Source: Paucibacter aquatile (lineage in GTDB: Bacteria > Pseudomonadota > Gammaproteobacteria > Burkholderiales > Burkholderiaceae_C). From it: a DNA stretch of 64,000 nucleotides. Made by a program: the position numbers and the translations under genes. Where the stretch lies: positions 124,001 to 188,000 of the forward strand of contig NZ_POSP01000003.1 of NCBI RefSeq assembly GCF_002885975.1, written 5' to 3'. Shown here one piece after another: positions 43,413 to 51,260 of the stretch (its first letter is position 1; each line of letters starts with the position of its first letter). The notes beneath the pieces were generated by a model. The model did no database searches, was not told the DNA's origin, and was given only the letters and a program-made list of their open reading frames with translations.

Positions 43413-43811
43413 ATGGCTATCTCGAGCCGATTGAAGCTGATCTGTGGCGGGGCAATTGCCGCAATGTTGGCGTCCTGGATGCTTGCAGACCTGCGTGAAA
43501 CGGATTGGAATCCACTGGTCCGTACAAGCGAAGAACTTGAAGGTAACTGGCGCGAGGGCGATTCGATACTCTCGCTCAAATCCAATGGCGAATACGTTTG
43601 CTCAGGGAAGGAGTGCGGATCTCTTGCTGGCGCGGGCACGTGGCAAAGGTCGGGCGACTTTTATGTTGATTTCTCGAAGTCGGGCCAACTGCTCGCCAAC
43701 TGGCGCTTTGTCCGCAGAAACAACGGCTTGGTTTTCGCGGAGGGGCCTGACCTCGAGAGCCTTTCCCTTAGATATGTGCACGATGCAAACAATGCTGGCA
43801 CGAAAAGATAG
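43413..43811 (+). CDS. Cassette 33 membrane-anchored protein
   Basis: 132 residues. An N-terminal signal anchor (LKLICGGAIAAMLASWMLA) precedes a beta-rich domain: GNWREGDSILSLKSNGEYVC, GTWQRSGDFYVDFSKSG. This resembles lipocalin-like small domains that carry a W-G...L-x-F pattern. Unnamed family. It is probably periplasmic. Confidence 0.68.
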   Translation: MAISSRLKLICGGAIAAMLASWMLADLRETDWNPLVRTSEELEGNWREGDSILSLKSNGEYVCSGKECGSLAGAGTWQRSGDFYVDFSKSGQLLANWRFVRRNNGLVFAEGPDLESLSLRYVHDANNAGTKR

Positions 43812-43820
43812 TGGCATGCG

Positions 43821-43931
43821 CTCTAACTGGTCGCTCGAGTGGACCTGCGCCAGTTGGCCGCACTACGCTGCCTGTATATTTTCAGCTCCGCGCGGCCAAC
43901 TGGCTCCGGCCCCTCAGCTTCAACGTTAGGC
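43821..43931 (+). other. attC33
   Basis: CTCTAAC ... GTTAGGC, 111 bp. Contains TAACTGGTCGCTCGAG. Confidence 0.92.
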
Positions 43932-43988
43932 CTATCGGAATCTTTTCGCTTGCCTTCGATCGAAATAATCCTCCCGTCGCCTCATCCA

Positions 43989-44321
43989 ATGACTTCACAA
44001 CCTTTTGAGAAGATCGCTCTTGCCGCCCGGGTGGTCGAGGAGGAGATGAAGCGAGTTGGCTATTGGTCCGCCGAGCCGTGTCCCGAATTCAACCCAAACG
44101 AACTCTACGGTGGCGCCACCTTCGAGAGTTGGTTGCAATTCGAGTACTTGCCGAAGGTCTCCCGCGCAGTCGAGGTCCTAAGCCTCGTTGACCTGCCGCA
44201 ATACCGAGTAGGTCTCGCCGCCCTTCGACAGTACGACTACCATTCTTCAATCCCCGAAGCACATATCCTCATGAGCGCTTGCTTCGAGCTTGAGCGGGTA
44301 CTTGATGCAGTCCATGCGTAA
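43989..44321 (+). CDS. Cassette 34: YqcC/DUF446-like protein
   Basis: 110 residues. ARVVEEEMKRVGYWSAEP followed by FESWLQFEYLPKVSRAVEVL and ALRQYDYHSSIPEAH match the YqcC/DUF446 pattern (W near 25, WLQ-x2-xxP in the middle, a late hydrophobic helix). YqcC has no established function; in E. coli it sits next to truC. Its attC is split by the first IS1111-type element. Confidence 0.65.
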   Translation: MTSQPFEKIALAARVVEEEMKRVGYWSAEPCPEFNPNELYGGATFESWLQFEYLPKVSRAVEVLSLVDLPQYRVGLAALRQYDYHSSIPEAHILMSACFELERVLDAVHA

Positions 44322-44469
44322 GCCATTTCGCTCTCGCGCGCATAGGCCTAACCAGTTACAGGGACTTCCCACCGCGTCAACACCGTCTCATTGAATCCCC
44401 CCGCAAGACCTGACCCCGATTGATCTGGATTGCACACGCCGACTCGGACGAAGGGCTGAACAGAGAACA

Positions 44470-44640
44470 GACTGCCACTCTACAGACGGCCTTGTTGCAG
44501 TCGCTGGCAGGTGCCCTGGCGCTGCGGACCCAGATACGAACCGCTCAGCAGGGCTCCATTCCATTCGCGTGGACTGGGTCCGAAGACCGCGCGCCACCAC
44601 TGGTTAGTCGAGCTTGCCTGCTGCCGGTCTGACCTGTCAG
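44470..44640 (-). ncRNA. Candidate seekRNA/bridge RNA of IS copy 1
   Basis: About 320 non-coding bases lie between the transposase stop and the element end, the IS1111-group position for the guide RNA. As a minus-strand transcript it shows CTAACCAGT (plus 44,599-44,607), then a GGTC-UUCG-GACC hairpin (44,577-44,588), then GCGAATGG (44,561-44,568). These match the left and right sides of the attC target on opposite strands. The RNA limits are guesses. Confidence 0.6.
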
Positions 44641-44679
44641 TGCATCTTCTGTGTGTCGTCGTGCATGGAAGTTGGAGAC

Positions 44680-45759
44680 TCAGCTCGGCATGGTGGCGCC
44701 GGGCTTGAGGCTGATGTGATGGGGATCGAAGCGCTCGCCGCGGGTCATGACGGCCCAGAGGATGCGGGCGTTCTTGTTGGCCAGGGCGACGACCGCCTTC
44801 TGCCAGCCCGAGCGCTCCTTGAGGGCCAAGACCCAACGCGAGATCGGATCGCTACGCGTGTGGGCGGTGTTGACCACGGATTTGGCGCCCTGGATCAGCA
44901 AGGTCCTCAGATAGGCATCGCCGCGCTTGGTGATGGTGCCCAGGTGAGGCTTGCCACCGCTGGAGTGCTGCTTGGGCACTAGACCCAGCCAGGCGCTGAA
45001 CTGGGCTCCACTCTTGAATTGTCTGAAGTCCCCGACTGTGGCGACGGCCGCTGATGCGCCAACGGGGCCGATGCCCATGAGCTGCCCGGCGCGACGCACC
45101 TCCGGGTTCTCCTGCTCATGCGCGGCCAGTCGCTCGTCGCACCAGGCTAGGTGCTCGTCCAGCTCACGCCACTGCGCCTGCGCCCGGCGAAGCGTCATGC
45201 GGGCCAAGCCATTCATCTCGTTGGCGCCGTCCTCCAGCAGCTCGTCCAGCACCAGGCGCAGGGCTCTGGATCCATTGGGCACGGCGACACCGAACTCCAG
45301 CAGCAGGCCGCGAATGCGATTGATGCAGGCCGTGCGGTCCGCCTTGAGGCCTTCGCGCAAGCGATGCACGCACAGCAAGCTCTGCTGCTCGACGCTCTTG
45401 ACCGGAACAAAGCGCATGTGAGGGCGGCTCGCCGCCTCGCAGATGGCCGCAGCGTCGTTGGCGTCGTTCTTGCCGCAGTGGCCCTCGGCGCGATAGGGGG
45501 CGGCCAGGTGAGCCGAGATGATGCGAGCATCCAGCCCCATCGCGCGCAGGGCCCGGGCCCAGTGATGTGCGCTGGAGCTGACCTCCATCACCACCATGCA
45601 GCCGACCTGCAACAGCGCACACCAAGCCAGGAACTTGTCGCGGGCCAGCGCCCGGTTCGTCAGCACGCGGCCACCGCCGTCAACGGCGTGCACTTGGATG
45701 ACTCGCTTAGAGAGATCCACGCCTACGCGCACCGCTGGAACTTGGGTATTCTTGTCCAT
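44680..45759 (-). CDS. IS110/IS1111-type transposase, copy 1
   Basis: 359 residues. A RuvC-like DEDD domain (D in RVGVDLSKRV, E in VVMEVSSSAHHW, D and D in KNDANDAAAIC) is followed by a Transposase_20 domain (LMGIGPVGASAAVATVGDFR, FSAWLGLVPKQHSSGGK with the likely catalytic Ser, ITKRGDAYLRTLLIQGA). The ATG at 45759 has GGGGAAG upstream. All catalytic residues are present. Confidence 0.95.
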   Translation of the reverse strand: MDKNTQVPAVRVGVDLSKRVIQVHAVDGGGRVLTNRALARDKFLAWCALLQVGCMVVMEVSSSAHHWARALRAMGLDARIISAHLAAPYRAEGHCGKNDANDAAAICEAASRPHMRFVPVKSVEQQSLLCVHRLREGLKADRTACINRIRGLLLEFGVAVPNGSRALRLVLDELLEDGANEMNGLARMTLRRAQAQWRELDEHLAWCDERLAAHEQENPEVRRAGQLMGIGPVGASAAVATVGDFRQFKSGAQFSAWLGLVPKQHSSGGKPHLGTITKRGDAYLRTLLIQGAKSVVNTAHTRSDPISRWVLALKERSGWQKAVVALANKNARILWAVMTRGERFDPHHISLKPGATMPS

Positions 45760-45920
45760 GGACTTCCCCTTTCGAAATGGCTGCAGATTGATGACCAACA
45801 CCACCAATCTTGGCGCCTTGACGCCGTTGCCTGAAGGTGGGAAGTCCCTTCGCATTCCGCTCGAGCCGACTCGCGTCGGCAAGCCGCCACTCGCGGCTCA
45901 GCTTCAACGTTAGAGATCAC

Positions 45921-46283
45921 ATGCCGCGCACTTGGCCAACCGTCAGCTACTTCAACTCAGGCACTGCCGCGGCCAGAGAGGTGATGGGCGAGCTTGAGCT
46001 GCTCGATCGCAAGAACTGGTACGAACTCTATCGCCGGATCGAAGATGGAACACACTGGCGGCTTGACACTGAAGACAAGTTTCAGCAGCGCTACCTCGTC
46101 CAAATTGATGACACTGGCAGCTGGGATTCATTCGACTCTTCCGCGCTCGAAAAGGAGCTTCTACTGGAGCGCCGTGGCGGCGTCGGGGCCGAAGAATGTA
46201 TCTGTGCTGGTTGCTCGGCCCCGGTGCTTCTTAAGTCGGCCTTTTGTCTCAATCACACCTATGAGCGCGGGGTGCGAAAGTGA
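45921..46283 (+). CDS. Cassette 35: second copy of the cassette 3 protein
   Basis: Encodes the same 120-residue protein as 28,223-28,585, with the same GAGATCAC spacer before the ATG, so the whole cassette was duplicated. It sits between the two IS1111-type elements. Confidence 0.8.
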   Translation: MPRTWPTVSYFNSGTAAAREVMGELELLDRKNWYELYRRIEDGTHWRLDTEDKFQQRYLVQIDDTGSWDSFDSSALEKELLLERRGGVGAEECICAGCSAPVLLKSAFCLNHTYERGVRK

Positions 46284-46284
46284 A

Positions 46285-46353
46285 CTCTAACCATTCGCTC
46301 GAGCCGACTCGCGTCGGCGGGCCGCCGCTCGCGGCTCAGCTTCAACGTTAGAC
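46285..46353 (+). other. attC35
   Basis: CTCTAAC ... GTTAGAC, 69 bp. Identical to attC3 up to the GTT, then different. Confidence 0.92.
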
Positions 46354-46385
46354 GTCACAGACTTCGGCCACCTCACGTTGACCCC

Positions 46386-46736
46386 ATGAATACTAGGCCA
46401 CAGTGGCTCGCTGCCCGGACCATCATCGCTATCGAGCCAAACGGCACGGAGCGGATGATCACGCTTCGTGTCGGGATCCCGCTCGAAGTCTCTCCAGATG
46501 AATGGGTCTGCGCGTGCACGATGGATGGGTATCACGAGAACCTGGGACCAATCCATGGTGTTGACGCATGGCAAGCTATCCAGCTCGCTTTCAACTTGCA
46601 GCACCAACTGCTTGGTTACCTCGCAGAGAAGGGCACCAAGTTCATCTATGCGGAATCTCGGGAGCCACTTGAGTTGGTCGAATTGTTTCCACACCCCCCA
46701 CACTCGGACAAAGGTCTGCCCAGCGGTGACGTCTAA
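46386..46736 (+). CDS. Cassette 36 protein, DUF6968-like
   Basis: 116 residues. RTIIAIEPNGTERMITLRVGIP, DEWVCACTMDG and IHGVDAWQAIQLAFNLQHQLL follow the order of uncharacterised DUF6968-type proteins (recollection, unchecked). Soluble. The stop lies in attC36. Confidence 0.65.
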   Translation: MNTRPQWLAARTIIAIEPNGTERMITLRVGIPLEVSPDEWVCACTMDGYHENLGPIHGVDAWQAIQLAFNLQHQLLGYLAEKGTKFIYAESREPLELVELFPHPPHSDKGLPSGDV

Positions 46737-46841
46737 CCAGTCGCTCGAGTGGACCTCAACCGGCTGGCCGCGCTGCGCTCAGCAGTTGATCATCGCTTCG
46801 CGCGGCCAGCCGGTTTCGGCCCCTCAGCTCCAACGTTAGGC
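46731..46841 (+). other. attC36
   Basis: GTCTAAC ... GTTAGGC, 111 bp. Contains intact CTAACCAGTCGCTCGAG, the kind of target hit by the IS1111-type element at attC34. Confidence 0.92.
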
Positions 46842-46862
46842 CTCACCAAGAAGGAACCTCCC

Positions 46863-47315
46863 ATGCGAATCGATAGAAGGCTCCTATGCGCTGCAGCGCT
46901 GTTCGCTGCCGCTTCTTGTGGCGCACAAACGTCTAAGGAGTACGCAGTAATGGGCCGCTCCGCTTGGTCCGCGTTCGAGTGCTCATCGCTCGCCTCACAG
47001 ATGAAAGACCCCCAGGAGCAAGAGCGCCTGTTCAATGCTGGCTACAAAGATGGTCTCGCGTTCATAACTGCGCTCCAAGCACAAAAGATTGATCGTAAAG
47101 ATGTCTCTTCAGAAGTACCCATCGGAGTTCGATTTCTTCTTCAAGGTCCTACACCGGATTTCATGCTCGGTCGCATGTACGAGTCCGCTCAAGACGAGGC
47201 CCTCAAAGACGTTACGAAAACGGGGCAACAACTAAACTCTGATGACCTTCAGAAAACGTTGGCTCAAAGCAAGTACACCAAGAAAAACTGCCGTCTTGTC
47301 GGTGGTAGGCAGTGA
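46863..47315 (+). CDS. Cassette 37 exported protein, unknown function
   Basis: 150 residues. N-terminal signal MRIDRRLLCAAALFAAASC GAQ, with Cys in a near-lipobox position (AASC), so perhaps a lipoprotein. The body is helical (SAWSAFECSSLASQMKDPQE...LFNAGYKDGLAFITALQ) with Cys37 and a late Cys that could pair. AAGGA precedes the ATG. Not recognised. Confidence 0.7.
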   Translation: MRIDRRLLCAAALFAAASCGAQTSKEYAVMGRSAWSAFECSSLASQMKDPQEQERLFNAGYKDGLAFITALQAQKIDRKDVSSEVPIGVRFLLQGPTPDFMLGRMYESAQDEALKDVTKTGQQLNSDDLQKTLAQSKYTKKNCRLVGGRQ

Positions 47316-47439
47316 GTCCTAACCCTTACAGGGACTTCCCACCGCGTCAACACCGTCTCATTGAATCCCCCCGCAAGACCTGACCCCGATTGATCTGGAT
47401 TGCACACGCCGACTCGGACGAAGGGCTGAACAGAGAACA

Positions 47440-47610
47440 GACTGCCACTCTACAGACGGCCTTGTTGCAGTCGCTGGCAGGTGCCCTGGCGCTGCGGACC
47501 CAGATACGAACCGCTCAGCAGGGCTCCATTCCATTCGCGTGGACTGGGTCCGAAGACCGCGCGCCACCACTGGTTAGTCGAGCTTGCCTGCTGCCGGTCT
47601 GACCTGTCAG
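47440..47610 (-). ncRNA. Candidate seekRNA/bridge RNA of IS copy 2
   Basis: Same sequence as in copy 1: guide-like segments at 47,531-47,538 and 47,569-47,577, hairpin at 47,547-47,558. Confidence 0.58.
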
Positions 47611-47649
47611 TGCATCTTCTGTGTGTCGTCGTGCATGGAAGTTGGAGAC

Positions 47650-48729
47650 TCAGCTCGGCATGGTGGCGCCGGGCTTGAGGCTGATGTGATGGGGATCGAA
47701 GCGCTCGCCGCGGGTCATGACGGCCCAGAGGATGCGGGCGTTCTTGTTGGCCAGGGCGACGACCGCCTTCTGCCAGCCCGAGCGCTCCTTGAGGGCCAAG
47801 ACCCAACGCGAGATCGGATCGCTACGCGTGTGGGCGGTGTTGACCACGGATTTGGCGCCCTGGATCAGCAAGGTCCTCAGATAGGCATCGCCGCGCTTGG
47901 TGATGGTGCCCAGGTGAGGCTTGCCACCGCTGGAGTGCTGCTTGGGCACTAGACCCAGCCAGGCGCTGAACTGGGCTCCACTCTTGAATTGTCTGAAGTC
48001 CCCGACTGTGGCGACGGCCGCTGATGCGCCAACGGGGCCGATGCCCATGAGCTGCCCGGCGCGACGCACCTCCGGGTTCTCCTGCTCATGCGCGGCCAGT
48101 CGCTCGTCGCACCAGGCTAGGTGCTCGTCCAGCTCACGCCACTGCGCCTGCGCCCGGCGAAGCGTCATGCGGGCCAAGCCATTCATCTCGTTGGCGCCGT
48201 CCTCCAGCAGCTCGTCCAGCACCAGGCGCAGGGCTCTGGATCCATTGGGCACGGCGACACCGAACTCCAGCAGCAGGCCGCGAATGCGATTGATGCAGGC
48301 CGTGCGGTCCGCCTTGAGGCCTTCGCGCAAGCGATGCACGCACAGCAAGCTCTGCTGCTCGACGCTCTTGACCGGAACAAAGCGCATGTGAGGGCGGCTC
48401 GCCGCCTCGCAGATGGCCGCAGCGTCGTTGGCGTCGTTCTTGCCGCAGTGGCCCTCGGCGCGATAGGGGGCGGCCAGGTGAGCCGAGATGATGCGAGCAT
48501 CCAGCCCCATCGCGCGCAGGGCCCGGGCCCAGTGATGTGCGCTGGAGCTGACCTCCATCACCACCATGCAGCCGACCTGCAACAGCGCACACCAAGCCAG
48601 GAACTTGTCGCGGGCCAGCGCCCGGTTCGTCAGCACGCGGCCACCGCCGTCAACGGCGTGCACTTGGATGACTCGCTTAGAGAGATCCACGCCTACGCGC
48701 ACCGCTGGAACTTGGGTATTCTTGTCCAT
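47650..48729 (-). CDS. IS110/IS1111-type transposase, copy 2
   Basis: Same 359-residue protein as copy 1, with all DEDD residues and the Ser motif present. Confidence 0.95.
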   Translation of the reverse strand: MDKNTQVPAVRVGVDLSKRVIQVHAVDGGGRVLTNRALARDKFLAWCALLQVGCMVVMEVSSSAHHWARALRAMGLDARIISAHLAAPYRAEGHCGKNDANDAAAICEAASRPHMRFVPVKSVEQQSLLCVHRLREGLKADRTACINRIRGLLLEFGVAVPNGSRALRLVLDELLEDGANEMNGLARMTLRRAQAQWRELDEHLAWCDERLAAHEQENPEVRRAGQLMGIGPVGASAAVATVGDFRQFKSGAQFSAWLGLVPKQHSSGGKPHLGTITKRGDAYLRTLLIQGAKSVVNTAHTRSDPISRWVLALKERSGWQKAVVALANKNARILWAVMTRGERFDPHHISLKPGATMPS

Positions 48730-48900
48730 GGACTTCCCCTTTCGAAATGGCTGCAGATTGATGACCAACACCACCAATCTTGGCGCTTTGACGCCGTTGC
48801 CTGAAGGTGGGAAGTCCCTTCGCATTCTCAAGCGGACCGCCTGTGGCGCCCGCTGAATGCCAACGCTAGCTTCCACAAGAATCCACGTCACGCCACACCA

Positions 48901-49605
48901 ATGCCGCTGCATATCGGAATTGTTGCTTGTTCGGCCGAGGGGGCAGCGCTTTGCTATCGAACCATCTGTTCAGAGGGAGCCGCACTGCTCGGGCAACATG
49001 CCCACCCTGAAGTCTCGATGCACACGCCATCGCTCGCTGACTATGTGAGTTGCCTTGAGCGGAAAGATCTGCAAGGTGTTGGCGAATTGATGCTGACTTC
49101 AGCCCGAAAATTGGCGCGGGCAGGGGCCGATTTCCTCATCTGTCCTGACAACACGATCCACCAAGCCTTTTCCTACGTCGAGCCTCGCTCTCCGCTGCCC
49201 TGGCTGCACATCGCCGAGGTTGTGGCACTGGCAGCCGCTGAACGCGGATGCAGGCGCCTCGGCCTGACGGGCACTCGCTGGCTTGTTGACAGCGCGGTCT
49301 ATCCTGAAAAGCTAGCAGCGCAAGGCCTGCAGTGCGTCAAGCCAGACATTCCTGAGCGGGATGAAATGGACCGCATCATCATGGACGAACTTGTTTGCGG
49401 GACGATCAAACCGGAAAGCATCGCTTACTTCCAGTCGGCTATCCACGGTTTCAAAGAGCAGGGTTGCGATGCCGTCATACTCGGATGCACGGAGATTCCA
49501 CTGATCGTGAACGCCGAGAACTCCGCCTTGCCAACGTTGGACTCGACACCTTTGCTCGCACGAGCCGCGCTTCGACGAGCACTGCACACAGGTGACGCAC
49601 AGTAG
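48901..49605 (+). CDS. Aspartate/glutamate racemase family protein
   Basis: 234 residues with the two-domain racemase pattern: IGIVACSAEGAALCYRTI at the start, FLICPDNTIHQAF with the first catalytic Cys (CPDNT), and AVILGCTEIPLIV with the second Cys. It probably racemises an amino acid; the exact substrate is open (close to the aspartate racemase/hydantoin-type group). It starts 30 bp after the last array core, but no attC follows it. It is thus either the first chromosomal gene or a last cassette that lost its attC. Confidence 0.87.
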   Translation: MPLHIGIVACSAEGAALCYRTICSEGAALLGQHAHPEVSMHTPSLADYVSCLERKDLQGVGELMLTSARKLARAGADFLICPDNTIHQAFSYVEPRSPLPWLHIAEVVALAAAERGCRRLGLTGTRWLVDSAVYPEKLAAQGLQCVKPDIPERDEMDRIIMDELVCGTIKPESIAYFQSAIHGFKEQGCDAVILGCTEIPLIVNAENSALPTLDSTPLLARAALRRALHTGDAQ

Positions 49606-49627
49606 CGGCTAGACCTCGCCAGAAGCT

Positions 49628-51244
49628 TCAATGCGCCCCACCCGCATCCACCGCCGCCGCGCCCGCCGCTAACTTCGGCGGCCGACGGGTCAGCCAGATG
49701 CCGGCGATCAGCAGCAGGAAGATGGCGGCCGAGGCCAAGAAAATGTCGTCTGCTGCACGGGTGAAGGCCTGCTGGTCGATCAGACGGTTGATCTGGAAGG
49801 CCGCTTGCTGGGGCGTCAGGCCCGCCGTCTGCAGCCCAGCCAAAGCTTCGGTGGCGACCGGGTCGCCTTGCGCCAGACGCTCCACCATGTGCTGGTGGTG
49901 CAAGGTGGCGCGGCTTTCCCAGAGCGTGGTCGAGATGGAGGTGCCCATGGCCCCGGCGGTGATGCGCACGAAGTTGGACAGGCCGGCGGCGGCGGGCAGG
50001 CGGTCGGGCGTCAGGCCGCTCAGGGTCAGCGTGGTCAGCGGGATGAAGAAGCAGGCCAGGGCTGCACCTTGCAGAATCGTCGGCACCATGATGGTGGCGA
50101 AATCGGTCTGCGTGGTGAAGTTGGAGCGCATCCACAGCACCAGGGCGAACATCAGGAAGGCAAAGGTGCCGATCTTGCGCGGGTCCACCCGGGCCACGTT
50201 CTTGCCCACCACGGGCGAGAGCAGGATGGCCAGCAGGCCCACCGGTGCCAGCGCCATGCCGGCGTCCGTCGCGGTGTAGCCCATCCACTGCTGCAGCCAC
50301 AGCGGCAGCAGCACCACATTGCCGAAGAACAGGCCGTAGCCGATCGACAGCGTGGCCGTGCCGAAGATGAAGTTGCGGCGGGCAAAGAGGCGCAGGTCCA
50401 CCACCGGGTGCTTGTCGGTCAGCTCCCAGGCGACGAAGAAGGCAAAGCCCACGGCCGCGGCGACGGCCAGGATCTGGATCTCGCCGCTGGCGAACCAGTC
50501 CAGCTCCTTGCCCTTGTCCAGCATGATCTGCAGCGCGCCGACCCAGATCACCAGCAGGGCCAGGCCCACGCCGTCGATGGGCAGCTTCTTGATCGGCGTC
50601 TCACGCTTGCGGTAGAGCTGCCAGGTCAGCACGGCCGAGAACAGACCCACCGGCACGTTGATGTAAAAGATCCAGGGCCAGGAGACGTTGTCGGTGATCC
50701 AGCCGCCCAGCAGCGGCCCGACCACGGGCGCCACCAGGGTGGTCATGCCCCAGAGCGCCAGAGCGGTGCCCGCCTTGGCGGCCGGAAAGCTGCTCAGCAG
50801 CAGGGTCTGCGAGAGCGGGATCATGGGCCCGGCGACCAGGCCTTGCAGCACGCGGCAGGCGATCAGCATCTCCAGCGAGTGCGCGAAGCCGCACAGCCAG
50901 GAGGCCAGCACGAAGAGCAGCACGCTGGCGGTGAACAGGCGCACCGCGCCGAAGCGCTGGGTCAGCCAGCCGGTCAGGGGCACAGAGATCGCATTGGCCA
51001 CACCAAAGCTGGTGATGACCCAGGTGCCTTGCACCGGGCTCACGCCCAGATCGCCCGAGATCGCTGGCAGCGAGACATTGGCGATGGACGAGTCCAGCAC
51101 GTTCATGAAGGTGGCCAGGGACAGGGCCAGGGTGCCCAGCACCAGGGCCGAGCCCTGCAGCGGCGGCGGTGGCGCCGGCGGCACCAACGAAGCCTGCGGG
51201 GCCCGGGGGTCGGACGCGGGGGCGGAGGCGGAAAGGCTGCTCAT
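49628..51244 (-). CDS. EmrB-type MFS multidrug exporter (DHA2)
   Basis: 538 residues, 14 membrane segments, with the DHA2 motif LDSSIANVSLPAISGDLG, then GWLTQRFGAVRLF (motif A) and FYINVPVGLF. It couples proton flow to drug export through EmrA and an outer-membrane channel. It is the last gene of the minus-strand unit marR-NodT-emrA-emrB and follows emrA by 16 bp. Confidence 0.92.
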   Translation of the reverse strand: MSSLSASAPASDPRAPQASLVPPAPPPPLQGSALVLGTLALSLATFMNVLDSSIANVSLPAISGDLGVSPVQGTWVITSFGVANAISVPLTGWLTQRFGAVRLFTASVLLFVLASWLCGFAHSLEMLIACRVLQGLVAGPMIPLSQTLLLSSFPAAKAGTALALWGMTTLVAPVVGPLLGGWITDNVSWPWIFYINVPVGLFSAVLTWQLYRKRETPIKKLPIDGVGLALLVIWVGALQIMLDKGKELDWFASGEIQILAVAAAVGFAFFVAWELTDKHPVVDLRLFARRNFIFGTATLSIGYGLFFGNVVLLPLWLQQWMGYTATDAGMALAPVGLLAILLSPVVGKNVARVDPRKIGTFAFLMFALVLWMRSNFTTQTDFATIMVPTILQGAALACFFIPLTTLTLSGLTPDRLPAAAGLSNFVRITAGAMGTSISTTLWESRATLHHQHMVERLAQGDPVATEALAGLQTAGLTPQQAAFQINRLIDQQAFTRAADDIFLASAAIFLLLIAGIWLTRRPPKLAAGAAAVDAGGAH

Positions 51245-51260
51245 GCGAGGGTCTCGCCGC

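Larger units (their letters stand above)
44357..45857 (-). mobile_element. IS110-family, IS1111-group insertion sequence, copy 1 (1,501 bp)
   Basis: Runs from TACAGGG to CGCATTC, exact ends uncertain by a few bases. A perfect 13-bp subterminal inverted repeat GGGACTTCCCACC (44,361-44,373) / GGTGGGAAGTCCC (45,836-45,848) lies a few bases inside each end. I see no target duplication. The site is at the TAACC/CGCTC point of an attC, as for the IS1111-attC group. Confidence 0.9.
44346..45915 (+). other. attC34, split by an IS1111-type element
   Basis: Left piece GCCTAACCAGT (44,346-44,356), right piece from CGCTCGAG at 45,858 to GTTAGAG (45,909-45,915). Joined, they give an ordinary 69-bp site like attC3. 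Confidence 0.9.
47327..48827 (-). mobile_element. IS110-family, IS1111-group insertion sequence, copy 2 (1,501 bp)
   Basis: Same length and orientation as copy 1. The one difference I noticed is C at 45,817 versus T at 48,787. Subterminal repeats are at 47,331-47,343 and 48,806-48,818. The insertion point within its attC corresponds to that of copy 1. Confidence 0.9.
27209..48871 (+). other. Integron gene-cassette array without integrase (37 attC sites)
   Basis: A repeating unit of one short gene followed by an imperfect inverted repeat that starts RYYYAAC and ends GTTRRRY. All 37 sites have the same orientation. The sites share lineage-specific arms (for example CGGACCGCC...GGCGTCCG; CCGGACCCG...GGTCCGGTTAGC), as in sedentary chromosomal integrons. 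No tyrosine recombinase of IntI type is present in the window. Two IS1111-type and one IS3-type element have inserted. Confidence 0.95.
47317..48871 (+). other. attC37, split by the second IS1111-type element; end of array
   Basis: Left piece TCCTAACCCT (47,317-47,326), right piece from TCAAGCGGACC at 48,828 to GCTAGCT (48,865-48,871). The right core departs from GTT, and the arms CGGACCGCC / GGCGCCCG are shorter than usual. Confidence 0.75.

Noticed and set aside
44357..48827. Composite transposon formed by the two IS1111-type copies
   Set aside because: IS110-family elements move singly as circles. The arrangement is better explained by two independent attC insertions or a duplication.
27209..48871. 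CRISPR array because of regularly recurring repeats
   Set aside because: The repeats are imperfect inverted repeats of 57-129 bp with gene-sized spacing and core ends GTTRRRY, so they are attC sites.
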